This document shows positions 23,114 to 34,486 of a stretch of 64,000 nt of DNA, in pieces. Under the pieces are notes generated by a model that worked only from the letters and a program-made list of their open reading frames with translations, was not told where the DNA came from and did no database searches. A program made the position numbers and the translations under genes. Source of the DNA: Candolleomyces eurysporus (taxonomy: Eukaryota; Basidiomycota; Agaricomycetes; Agaricales; Psathyrellaceae). Where the stretch lies: positions 60,227 through 124,226 of the forward strand of contig JANBPK010001047.1 of the NCBI GenBank assembly GCA_027579435.1. Reading direction: 5' to 3'. Position 1 is the stretch's first letter. Every line of letters starts with the position of its first letter.

Positions 23114-26100
23114 GGTGGTTCGGCAGCAAGGAGGGTTGTGCCATTTCGATCAGTAGCCGTTGGATTTGTGAACAGTGGCTGACTAAGCCCTTTTGGTGAC
23201 TCTGGCGTCTATCTTGTCTTCGCTGGCGGCGGCGTAGGATCGTTGTGCACTCCCGTTGCCAGCCTGGCGCCATAATTTCTGATTCTCAACGCCCAGCAAC
23301 GGTATGCATCTGTATAAAGTCTCTCGCTTGCCCGACCCTCGCCCCTGTTCTGACCCCACTTTTCCGCGTTCTATTCTGGTCCATTTGTGCCTTGACGTGC
23401 CGAGTCCCCGCTCTGATGAACTCTCTGGCTCTTGACATTTTCTCGATACCCTTTGTGGGCTCCCTGTCGACTTCCAGCACTATCTGATAGAAACATGTCG
23501 CGGCTTGGCCGGAACTAGCCAAAGTCTTTCTTTTGGAACGTGGTTTGCAGGCTCTGCTGGTTGTTAGGCTAGAACAAATCAGTTCATTGACATGTGGGTC
23601 GTCACATCTCGTCTAAGCGCTCGGAAACTAATTTCCAATTTCTGTTTCAATTGTCCCTGAGTTTTACCTGCCAGAGATACAATGAAGCTCCTCTACACGA
23701 GGCCCAAGGAACGCGGAGATGAATGCATGACCCACTGACGTCTGCGATAGCGTACTCGCCACCGAATAAGGCTTCTCGCCCACCGGATGGGACCTACCCA
23801 TCCTTCGCCTGATCCCCTGGTTTTGGAACTGTTTTACGATACGGTCACTGGGCCCATCGCAAGGTGGTTTGGAAGTTCATCTCAGTTGCCCTTACCTCAC
23901 CGATTTATTTCCAGGGATAACACATGGTGTGTCCATCTTAGTGATTCGTGCTTTTGGCTTGGAGCGTTACGGCTACTTACGCGTTCACGCAACCGATGCT
24001 GCCCTGCCCGTATGTGTTGACGACGACACACACACCATTTCTCAATTGTCAGGCTGACATCGGGCGCGATCTTCATTATTCAATTTCCACGAGCACATCA
24101 AATCACAACACAGTTAGATTCCGTAGGCACCATCATGCTCCCTATCACATATCTACCCCAGTCTTCTACCGTCGGCTGTGACTTTTAGGTGATAAGAGCG
24201 AGGGCTGGTTCAAAATTTTATGTTCGTCTGAACCCTCAGCCCAGAAGTCACAAAACTGTATTGGAAAATGGGGTGGATTCGACGAGGGACTAGTTCATGC
24301 GGGTGACTTTACCTTCCTAAACTTCTTTTTACTCAACTTGTCTAGACAGATGGTGATGATCCGTCCTAGGCAACAAATGTCACGGTTCCAGTCACCCTCC
24401 ATCTATTGCGAATGGATCGCGGGTGGGCTCCGAGTCAATACCGCACCTCATAACCGTTATCTTAACCACAGCCACTTGCAAAGATCGACGGTACCGTACT
24501 TACACCTACATATTCCGAACACATCAGCTTACGGCTTTAAGTAGGCGCGATAAGGACTGACACCCCGCAATTGAACAAAGATAAGGAAGTTACATCATAC
24601 AAACTCTGACGACAAGATAAGTAACTAAACCAATTAGACCTCCTCGAGCTCAAGTGACTGATGTTCTCCTCCCCACATGCATCCACCCGCGGCTACCTTA
24701 CGAATGTCTTCACGTGCAGAGCTGAATAACTCGTACTAGGGTTTCACGAGACTTTGAATTGCCTCACATCCGCCCGGAACGAAGGTTTGTATTGCTGTAT
24801 CCTGTCACCGTCACACGTTGGTGCGGTGCTTGGGAGAATTTCCATTTCGTAAAGCGTGGAGAGAGAATCCTCTTTGACTCGATCTGCATATTGAAATCTG
24901 CGGGAGATCTTTTGAGCAGTGAAATGTTTCTTCCTATGAAGATTCAATTCACTGTATAACTTGACCGTTTGCGGGTGAGTCCCTCCATTCAAATCGAAAG
25001 GGTCAATTTAAACATGTTGCTAGGTTGGGAGAAAGCCAATACAGAGCTTTCTGATTGAAATTCAAGTCACTGCATTTGGCCCTTGCTTGGCCAACTCCTT
25101 GCCACCTTCGTCTCCGGACCCAAACACCACGCGCACTCTCATTTAAAATCCGCGGTTCCGCAGGCAGGGCGATAAAATTGACCTGACCTCGACCCTCGGC
25201 TTTGCACTCTTGTCTCGTGGATCACAGAAGCGCCTATCCTGGTTAACTTGTCTTCAGATCTGGGTACTGGCTTATTCACACTTGCATTCGCACCCCGGTG
25301 TCACGGCTATGCTTCCGCTTGGTGCCATATTTGTTTATTTTGGTCACTCTCATAATTCTACCTCTGCCATTGGATGTACCCGTAATTGGTACATGCCCAC
25401 CTCTGGCGAAGGACAGCCCTTCTTGAGTCCTTTTCAGATCTGGTCACTCCCACTCGTTCTTGGGTATATTTGGTACGTGCCTACCTCTCGTTAAAGGCAA
25501 CACTTCCCAGTCCATTTCGGACTTACAGGAAAGTATGTCTCCCAACCCGTGACTAGCATGGTGTCATCGGCGTGGCAGATGGTGCAATGGCATTGCTTCA
25601 AGGGGCCATCAGAAAAGCCCCTCCCGCGGCGACTGGGGGCCAGTTTGGCCATGCAGCTTTGTGCCACCAACAATTAGGGACTTGCTCTGGTCTTCTATCC
25701 TGTCGATAAAAGAGCTCTTGGGATGGCCTCAGCAATTGCTTTTGTTCCTATTTTCCGTTTTACTCGGGCATAATAGGGGAACTCGGGGTCGTCGGGGCTT
25801 GCAGTCGGGACGAGGGCGGAGTCGCGATATTACATCTTACAATAGTTCCACCGACGGTGGGTTGTCTTTATTCAGATAATCGTAGCAGCAGTGCCTGGTC
25901 CAAGCCTCGCCCATCCTGGCCGACAGGATGGTGTGGCGCGTCATGTGGACATGTGCTGCATCAAACAAACACTTGCATCGAGACTTTGTCTGCGACATTG
26001 AGAGTAGATGTTTTCTTAAAAAAAATAAAAAACCGTTGAGCAAGTAGATACACAGGGGTCGGCAGATAGATAGCAAGAAAGAGCCTCCGGTTGCGGCCCA

Positions 26101-26252
26101 AGTGTGATTTTAATCGTGCAATGGAGGGAAAGAGTCGGGCCGGGGTTTGGAGCGCCGAAGAACCGGATTGTGGGTTTTATAATCGCAGGAGGAGTAATCA
26201 TTTTCTCCCTTTACCACCTCTCTGCTCCTACGAGTTGGTCTCGTCTCAGGCA
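23114..26252. other. Gene-poor stretch, 3.1 kb
   Basis: No supported gene. Open frames here are short, with no codon bias or domains. A weak imperfect direct repeat lies at about 25380-25500, where TTGGTACATGCCCACCTCTG near 25386 is echoed by TTGGTACGTGCCTACCTCT near 25470. The final part is the promoter and leader of the bZIP gene. Confidence 0.5.
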
Positions 26253-27297
26253 ATGGCTCCCCCAAATCTCCAAGGCCTCAACATTGTCCATCCGACGATC
26301 CAGGCGGACTCCCATGATCTGCTTTCTGGCCACCCTTATCCAGACCTCTCTGCCCAGCTCGATCTCTGGACAAACCTCACCTTCGACTCGGACGAACCCC
26401 TAAATTCAAGAAATTCTTCAGATGAAAAGTATTCCAGGAAATCTACCGCGGAGGACGATGAAGAAGAGGCTACTCGCTCCCCTGTGACCACAGAAAAGGC
26501 CGTCCACGATGGCCATATCAACGTCGTCGCCGGCACAAACCTGGGCACCAACCAGCCCCACGAGTCGGTGCCTCCCCNGTCAGCAGCAGGGCTCCGTCCC
26601 ACCGCCCTTCGATGTCGCCTCGTTCCTCGCTGGCTTCGGCATCGACCCGTTCACCCTACCCGCTGCCCAGCCCCACCCTCACCCCGTCGCACCCTCACTG
26701 GCCCAGCTGCTCGCTTTCCACTCAGCGGCTGCAGCCCACCAAATGGCCGCCCCCTTCTCCGCCGCGGCGATGAGTCAGGCTCCCCCTGCATCGGCCCCAA
26801 TGCCGTCTGCGTCCTCGTTCATGCGCAACCCGCCGGCTGCGGCCCATGCTGCCTCGCCTACTCCTTCCACCGCTTCTGATGAAGCCGCGCCCGCCGCAAA
26901 GCGGGCCCGTTCTCGCAAGGCATCTGTCTCAACTCTCGCCGCCTCACCAGACGTCGACTCTGGTGCCGCCGTTTCCGTTTCCGCAGCAGAGGACAAACGT
27001 CGGCGAAACACTGCGGCTAGTGCTCGTTTCCGGATGAAGAAGAAGGAAAGGGAGGCGGCATTGGAATCGAAGGCGAAGGAACTAGAGCAGAAGGTTAGCG
27101 AGTTGGAGCGGGAGTGCGAGGGCTTGCGGAGGGAAAACGGATGGTTGAAGGGTCTTGTCGTCGGTGTCACAGGTGCTGCTCAGGGCCCAGTTGTTGCCGC
27201 TCCACCCCCCTCCCTCATGAATCCCTCAACAAATCTAACTTCATCAACATCAAGCTCGTCAAGTAAACGCCGCAGGGACGATGGCGAAAGTGCGTAA
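26253..27297 (+). CDS. bZIP transcription factor (CYS3/MetR-like basic region)
   Basis: An intronless frame starts MAPPNLQGLNIVHPTIQADS. The N-terminal half is acidic and Ser/Pro-rich and is followed by Ala/Pro-rich sequence. The basic region reads DKRRRNTAASARFRMKKKER, with the bZIP signature N-x7-R satisfied. A zipper follows with leucine heptads (LESKAKELEQKVSELERE, then LRRENGWLKGLV). This basic region most resembles the CYS3/MetR sulfur regulators and related fungal bZIPs, but the paralogue cannot be fixed. The N at 26578 in a C run shifts the frame, and skipping it joins the two halves. In-frame ATG at 26121 could extend the protein by 44 residues. Ser-rich C-terminus. Confidence 0.85.
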
Positions 27298-30197
27298 TAC
27301 AGTGTACTCCTTGCTATACGGACCGGTGCATGGAAGGCTCCCTTGCTTCACTTTTACGTACGGATGCTACTCGTAATCCAATTCTGCAACGATATTTTTA
27401 TGCCCTTTATCTCTTCCCATCTCGGTTATGAAGCAAGTACCCCGTATGCCTTACCAATATGCACCCTCGCTTCAGGTGGACCAGTTTCCCTCACATTTTT
27501 TTCTTGTTGTTGTATCCATAGGTGTACCCCATCTGTACCTTTAACTCTTTAACCCTTGACCCACTTCCCCCTGGCCGGAGAAAAATTGCGATCGTTTTTC
27601 CATGGACCATCAGGGACGCGGAAGAGCGCCTGCTTTCTGGTGCTCCACGGCCGAATAAACACAATTAGGGGCATCGCAGTAGCGCCGAAGCTCGGAAATC
27701 ATGATGCTCCATGCTGGTTCTTGGCGGAAACACCTCTGTGCTCTCAGTCTCTCTCAGCCGCCGTTTTATTTTTGCAGTTGAAGCAAATTCACCGCCAACT
27801 CAAAAAATATCATCGGACCGGTTGCGACTCTCCCTCGTCTCGTCGCTTATGCTGAAGTGCCTCCCTCTCGAAACCTAGTCCATGTGTACCCCCCAAATTT
27901 TCCCGACTAAGAGATGTGCAGTGCGCATGTTTTAGCTTAGTTGATTGACAAGGCAACGCCAGAATGCTGTCTCTCGTTGTGGTTCTGTGAATTGATCTTG
28001 TAGGATGTGATAAGATGGAAATGAGGGGGCGGCGGAGGTACAACCTCTGATATACTTTCCTGCGGTGCCTTAGACCTTGGCCAGTGGGCCCTGTTGTTTC
28101 TCAACTGGATCGCACTCGCCCCCCTACGCGTGTTTACTCGCGCCCGTGTAATCAATCGGAGGCGAAATGAATCTCTTTTTCGTTTCGTTTCTGGTTTCTG
28201 ACACCAGGCGTTCGGTGAACGGACCAGGATTCCGGCCATCTTCTGCTCCCTCGTGGGGTTTGAGTGGCCTTATAGCATCCACATGTTGCGCGTCGGACGT
28301 TCTCTGATTTTTAAGGTTCCGAGGTATGGACTTGACACGAAACCAAGAATGCAGAAGTTATTGACAGGTGAATGGGAGGCTTGCTTTGGGGAGGACGTGG
28401 TGCGGTGAGGGCGCCTTTCAAGGCACACCCAAATCGTAGATTTTTTGGGCCCTTTTGCGATGCGCACAACCGATTGATTGCTTCGCGGGTGGTAACCCTG
28501 AGGTCTGGCGGACCGCTAAGTCCTTCCCTGAACGCACATACCGGTCACGCAGCTACTCTGAGTAAATACATTTGATCAGTCAGCAACCCTCTGGTCTTTG
28601 TAATGATCTGCGTGACTTTAAAACCCCTGCTTAGAATAGTCTGAGGTCGACTATAATGGGTATGCCGTTAGACGCGTCTTGGAAGTTCATCAAGGGAAGG
28701 TTAGATTCAGGTCAGCTGGTACGGGCTTATCAGCTACACACGCACAGGAGAGTATACATATCAAACTCTTTCTGACAAGAAGTGCCATTGTCCCTGTGTG
28801 GACACGCGTGTATCAAGCTTCTGTTTTAAGGGATGCGAATGTGCGATAGGGTGGTAGTGTTCAGCGGACATAGTACTAGGAGAGGGTCATGAGTTCAAGA
28901 CGTTCTCCTGGAGGATAAATTGTGAGGGTTACCATCTGAGTCAGCACTGGGCCACTAACTCACCCAAATCAAATTCAAATCCAATACTTCATCGATGATC
29001 ACATCCAAGCACTGCTACTATTTCGAGGTACCGGTGGTTTGTGGCTAGCTCACCGAACGGTGTCTTAGGCTCACGTTTTTGGCTGACTAGCTACTATACC
29101 AGGTCACGCTCACCTCACTAATCGTTTAATCGCGCCTTAACTTTAGGGATGACGCAAAGCCGTTTCAATGCAGCCACCGCCGCCGCCAGTGGCCCGCAAA
29201 TTAGTCTCTTTCCTTAACTGACAGAAAGTGACTGTAAATCGCGGAAGGAGTAGCCCTGCTGGATCACGATTAAATTCCAGCCCGTGACTGATGATTGATT
29301 CTGTGAATGTCAATGAATCCTACCAACCCCCGCGTGGTGCATTAGCGACGCCAAGTGTTCAATTTCTTCTGAACACAGTATGGGTGAGATGTGCTTGAGA
29401 AAAATATATTCAGATACAAGATACGAGATGGTCCAAATCGCTCGATGAATCTGGGGACCTGGGGGGTTTCCCGATGAAAGATCGATGCCTCCATTATCCC
29501 TTCCGGAGTCTCGGGTATACTGACCTCGGAAAGGCGGGAATTGCTTTGAAAGGGTAGCCATTTCTGGGTGGTTATCTAACGCACCAAATTAGCAAGGCTT
29601 TACCATTGTGTGCCTTCTTTCAGGGACCTGTACCGGTCCATGAATTGAGAGTTCACTTCAACTTTGACGCGAATGGAGAACTCTGCAGACAAACCGAGCG
29701 AGTCGCTTGCGTGGTTTGTAGCACAGTTGAATAGCTCAAAGTCTCTGTGACTGAAGATGGCACTGCGTTCAGTCTCAAGAAGAGCTACCCGTTAGATGAG
29801 CATCTGTGAGTTGTTCAGCCACAAGTTCGAAGGTTAACATAAAGTTAGACAAGAATCAAGCAGTGTGTTTGGGTATTCTTAGGCGGCAAGTATAACTGGT
29901 GTACAGAGAATCAGGCTTCCAAAGTGAATCTTGCCCGTTCACCGGGCTTAGCCTTGTGCATCGTCTTCGTCTTCCGTCTCTTCACTTTGAAAAGCTGGTT
30001 GCACAGGGGTCCATAAGGCCAAACAAAGCCAAAGCCCCGGCAAGCGGGACGCGATGACTAAGCGATCACGGCGCGGGGTTCAGGGGCAGGGCGGTTCCAA
30101 TGCTCAAATGCCTTCAACACCGCCGACGACGACGTGGACGTTGTGAGCACCCTTTACAAGCTGAAGCAACCACCGTGACAGAAAAGGCGTCTTTGAG
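27298..30197. other. Gene-poor stretch, 2.9 kb
   Basis: No supported gene on either strand and no tRNA-like or repeat structure found by eye. It contains the 3' region of the bZIP gene and the promoter of the LysM gene. Confidence 0.5.
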
Positions 30198-31714
30198 ATG
30201 CTTCCTCATGAGCTCGACTTGAGCTACAATCCTTTCGACGAAGAGAACGATGAGCAAACTCCCCAGAACCGTCGATATTTTGGCGCCGCATTCCTACCAA
30301 ATGTCCAAACCCCCATAACACGGCGGCGGTCATCGTTTGGATCATCTGAAAGCCCTACGACTATCCGCCGACGACATACTCGATCCAGGACAGAGGCCAA
30401 AATCGAGATTCCCGACCCTGAAATCAGTGCTCACCCTCTCAAATCGGCTGCCTTGAGAAGTGCAGCATTTCAAGATTTCGAAATCACTCGGCCGCACCTA
30501 TCACGTATCACTCAATCTTCTGGAACGATAACCCGCTCGCTGTCCGATGGATCAGAGCCCTCAGGGAGCCGATCTCCATCGGTGAAGGAGGAAGAGATGG
30601 AAGTCATCGTCCATGAAGTATGTCTATGCTGCCCGGTGTCCATTCTGCACTCAACTTACTCTTTTTCTCAGATCTCGCCAAAGGACTCGCTCGCCGGTGT
30701 TTCCCTGAAATACGGGATCTCGTTACCTGAGCTGAGACGAGCCAATCAGCTTTGGGCCAACGACTCTATTCACCTTCGCAGAACCTTGTACATTCCTCTT
30801 GATCGAGCGTCGCGTGCCCACGAGTATCTTGCATCAGGTCAAGACTCAGCCACAACGTCCTCTGAACAAGGTCAGGCCCCACGCAATCTTGCGACTCCCG
30901 ACAGTTACCAAACTTCGGCTTTCCCTTCGCCATCTGGATCCTCGGGAGAACCAAGTATACCAAGCGTCCGGAAAATACCCGCATCTCAACTTTCCTTCTT
31001 CCCCCCCCGGGAGAAACTCTACTACGTCTCTAAATCCATCACCAACCCGGAGCGATCACCTTGCGCAGCGTACTCCATATCTCAAACCGTCTGCTCCAGG
31101 AAATAAGCTTGGTTCGTCGCCTGCCCATTCACTAAATTCACTCCTTACTGCATTACCCATTGCTGCGTCCACGAGGGAGGAAATTGTATCTCGATTATCC
31201 TTCGACAGCGTCAGCTCCAGCTTCAGCGACACTCCTCGATCACGGACCGGGTCAGATGAGGAAGCTGGACATGAAATGGGCGACGTCAACAAACGCAAAC
31301 CATTCTCCATACAGGTCGATGAAGATTCCGACCTGTCAACTTCCCCGATCCTTAAAANCGGCGCGCCCACCATATTTTGACAACGACATCCCGCTCCTTC
31401 CACAGTCTCAGGGAGTCAATCATTCATCGAGTCAGAGGATAAGCTACGGGAGACCATTGCTGTCCACATCCCCTCCCTCTTCTTATGTCCCACAACAACC
31501 GGTGAATCCCTACATTCGCACCCAACAATTAGAGCCTTCTCCGACCATGCAAATTCCAAGCAAGGGCACGCATTCTACACTTGGAAAGAGCGCGTCCAGC
31601 GGCTTCGTCAAGAAATCGCAATTTTCCACTCAACCACGCGTCTACCAGGCCAAGAGGTCCCGGTCCAGTGTTACTGAAGTTGATTATGGGATTGAGCTCG
31701 AGCACCCATCATGA
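30198..31714 (+). CDS. LysM-domain protein, predicted intracellular
   Basis: The start reads MLPHELDLSYNPFDEENDEQ, with no signal peptide. A disordered Ser/Arg-rich N-terminus follows. One intron begins GTATGT just after the EVIVHE codons and ends CTTTTTCTCAG. The LysM domain comes next: ISPKDSLAGVSLKYGISLPE followed by LRRANQLWANDSIHLRRTLYIPL. Cytosolic LysM proteins of this type resemble the LYSMD1/2 family of unknown function, not secreted chitin-binding effectors. The rest is long and Ser/Pro-rich. Two apparent frameshifts lie in it: at a run of eight C (31011-31018) and at the N at 31358. Shortening the run by one base and skipping the N gives one continuous frame to 31714. Confidence 0.72.
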
Positions 31715-32653
31715 TACTTCATTGGAAGTACGCTCGTTGACTCGGGACGTGTCTCATCTTTTGGCCTCTCCGCGGTCATCCCCAAGAACAGCATGGGTGC
31801 TCACCAAGGTGCGGTTGAGCCATGCATCCGTCAGCGGGGTGACTAGCCTATCGCGCCCGTGGTCCGGCGACGCATAGTACGATGGAGCTATCGCTTGAGA
31901 CGTGGGTAGATGGGTCACGTCGGGGCAGGGGCAGTGAAGCAGGGTGCAATGATGTTTTTTTTTTTTTTGTTTTNCCGAACATCTGGGTATTTCTATCATC
32001 TACCGTTTGATTATTGTCCTTCGTGTAACATCTTACAGAGCCTAGCAAGACAAGGGGTTTTCTGCCAACCATTCGCTGAACTGTGCTTCCTTCGATCAAT
32101 CGCCGAATTAATCGGTTGGATCTGGTGAGCTTTCAGTGCACAACGCGCAGCGGCGAATGCTTTGTTGCTGGGCAGATTGATTCTACGCTTCCTTACGAGC
32201 GCCTGATGTACGCAGCTTTTGATATGCCGGTTCTGACATGAAAGAACAGGAATGACCAGTACTTTGTTTTGCGGTTACCTGGTACGTATTGGTGCGGAAT
32301 GTCAGATACATTCGCCCAATAGAAACGAGAAGGCTGAAACTCATTTCTGAGAGCGTCGCCGACGAATCCGACCGCCCAGGTCCCGTTCGGATGGACATCT
32401 TCCGAATGTCCGTGTAAAGCTAGTGGCTTCCGTCTTCGTCTATGTCTTCCGACGAAGTGGGAGATAAGTACCGCATGTGAACGACCACATGGTCGCCTCT
32501 GTTCATCGGTCAATGCCATGGAGAGATGGGCACGATTTTAGTGAAGATGGAGCTCGTGTGTGTGACACTTCATGTTCACAGTTTTGCAAGTGGATACTAC
32601 TGTAACGTGCGCAATCATTATCCTAAGCATTTCTTAGTCCATTATTTTTACCC
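31715..32653. other. Intergenic, 0.94 kb (convergent)
   Basis: Between the converging LysM and GLTP genes. It contains a poly-T tract (about 31955-31968, then an N at 31974) and no supported gene. Confidence 0.5.
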
Positions 32654-33492
32654 TTAGAAACCCTTGTTATGTCCGCCCTTCTCATAGAATGCCTCCAGGC
32701 GCGCTACGATCTGGCTCAAAGCAGCAAGCCATTTATCGAGGTCCTCGTTGAGCCTCTCCGATGTAATCGAAGGTCCGCCAGTGGAATCGGCAGCAAGTTT
32801 GGCATAGAAGCCTGCGCGATAAGGGCACGCTTTCATGGCAAGCTAGGGATAGATAATCAGATAAAATAGTCTGCAGAGAGTATGTGGGATAATACAGACC
32901 GAGAACGCCCCTTTCACGACAAAGTTGTGATATTGCTTGAGTGTCGCCTCGTAGGACTTGGTAAACGCATCCGTCAATTCAGTCTTTGCATCGGCTTGGG
33001 TATGTTGGAGGCCTTTGCAGGTGAAGGACAAGCCACGGAGGAGCCACATCAGGCCTTCAGTTGCAATCCGCTTCTTCTCTCCCTTCTCGTTCTCAACCAA
33101 GAGCTCCAGAGTTCCATTGGCTTCTGGGTTGGTCAGGAACCTAGCGCGAACTTTCTGGTGAGGACAGGGTCGTTCAGTATCAATACCGCCAATATGAGCC
33201 TGGGGATCGTACTGCGATATTGCCCTTGATATCGTTTTGCACGATGACGAATGCGGCCGATTCAAATAGATCTGATCGATGGGTTCTCAGTATCGATTGA
33301 GAGCTCGAGTCCACTAGACCGACCAAACAAGCCCACTAAACCGTCAGCTGCCTCGAGGAAAGCGGCCGTGTCGACGCCAGCGTCGGTGATGGGGACATCT
33401 GCGAAAGACTGGGCGTTGCAAGTGAGTTTGTCAGATTGGCATTGCCTGAAGCGTTTTGCACATACTTTGACTGATTCGAGATATGGGGCCAT
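32654..33492 (-). CDS. Glycolipid transfer protein (GLTP/HET-C2 family)
   Basis: The start reads MAPYLESVKSFADVPITDAG after splicing. The family moves glycosphingolipids between membranes in the cytosol, and the fungal member HET-C2 is a known incompatibility factor. The glycolipid headgroup site is visible: QNDIKGNIAKVRARF carries the Asp and Asn that contact the sugar, followed by the Trp of EGLMWLLRGL and a His in the segment after KQYHNFVVKGAF. The usual C-terminal helices follow, ending ARLEAFYEKGGHNKGF. Length of about 200 residues fits the family. Four or more exons. Some flanking frames run into introns and were excluded. Confidence 0.9.
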
Positions 33493-33715
33493 GACAGTAG
33501 GAGACAGAAACCAAGAAAATGAGCAATGGTGTGAGTAGTGTCGTTGAAGAGAGGTCGTTGAGGTGTTTGATTGTTGGGATGCGAACATATGGTATGCTTT
33601 ATCTAATCTAATCTAGAGCACCAGTGGGAATTCTGGTCGTCAATTTCATTCTCAAGGTCGCGATTACAGAGCAAGGAAAAATAGTCCCCGTAAACTCTTC
33701 CTTGCTTGAACGACG

Positions 33716-34472
33716 ATGCCTCACGCAGACGCCGCATTATTGCCTGATAGGTTCGTTCAAACATATCGTACTCAGCAGCGGCATTTCATGATAAGTTTCT
33801 CAGCATTGAGACTAAGACAGAATTCTGGGACTACGTCCATTTCCAACTACAGCACTTGCTGGAAGGCCAGAGGTATTGGGTAAGGACTGTTTTCGATGCA
33901 TCTGCGTCGGAAACTAGACCAGAATTTAACAGGTCTCTAACCTCTCAAATGCCGCTGCTCTCATCTTCAACTCCTTGCTGGCCTTCGAGAAACACTTCGG
34001 GCATTCTGAACGAGCGGTGAACTGGGCGGGTACGTTTTCAATGTCGACCGAGCAGGCCTACAATTTACGCCATCTAGGATTCTATATCACTGCCGAATTC
34101 TTCCCTACCCCAAGGGTATCGAAGGAATCCCCGCTACCTAAGGAACAACTACTGCTCGGCCCATTCTGCGGAAAACCTGCTTGTCAATTCATCCAGGTTG
34201 GTCCCAACAATGCACGGGGCGTGTGCGCTGCGGCGTTTTTGAAGCGAGAGACTGTGGTGGTACCTGATGTGGAGGCATATCCTGGACATATTGCATGCGA
34301 CGGGGAAACCAAAAGCGAGATAGTATGTCCTTTACTCCTCGAACAGGATGGGGAAGTTATCGTACTTGGAGTATTGGATCTCGACTGTCTGGCGTTGAAC
34401 GGCTTCGAAGAGGAGGACAGAATAGGGCTAGAGAAAATAGCAAAATTAGTTGTTAGTTCTTCCGATTGGTAG
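33716..34472 (+). CDS. Free methionine-R-sulfoxide reductase (GAF-domain fRMsr)
   Basis: The start reads MPHADAALLPDSIETKTEF after splicing at an AG four codons into a tempting frame. GAF-fold enzymes of this class reduce free methionine-R-sulfoxide, repairing oxidised methionine in the cytosol. Key elements are the helix YWVSNLSNAAALIFNSLL, the strand NWAGFYIT, and the catalytic cysteine region GPFCGKPACQFIQVG followed by GVCAAAF. The resolving Cys lies near SEIVCPLL, before the closing VLDLDCLALNGFEEEDR. At least four exons. It converges on the CysRS gene with only 14 nt between stop codons. Confidence 0.9.
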
Positions 34473-34486
34473 AATGGAATCCTGCC

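Noticed and set aside
28860..28920. tRNA-like string (GAGTTCAAGAC) in the 28.9 kb desert
   Set aside because: No matching acceptor or anticodon stems can be built around it.
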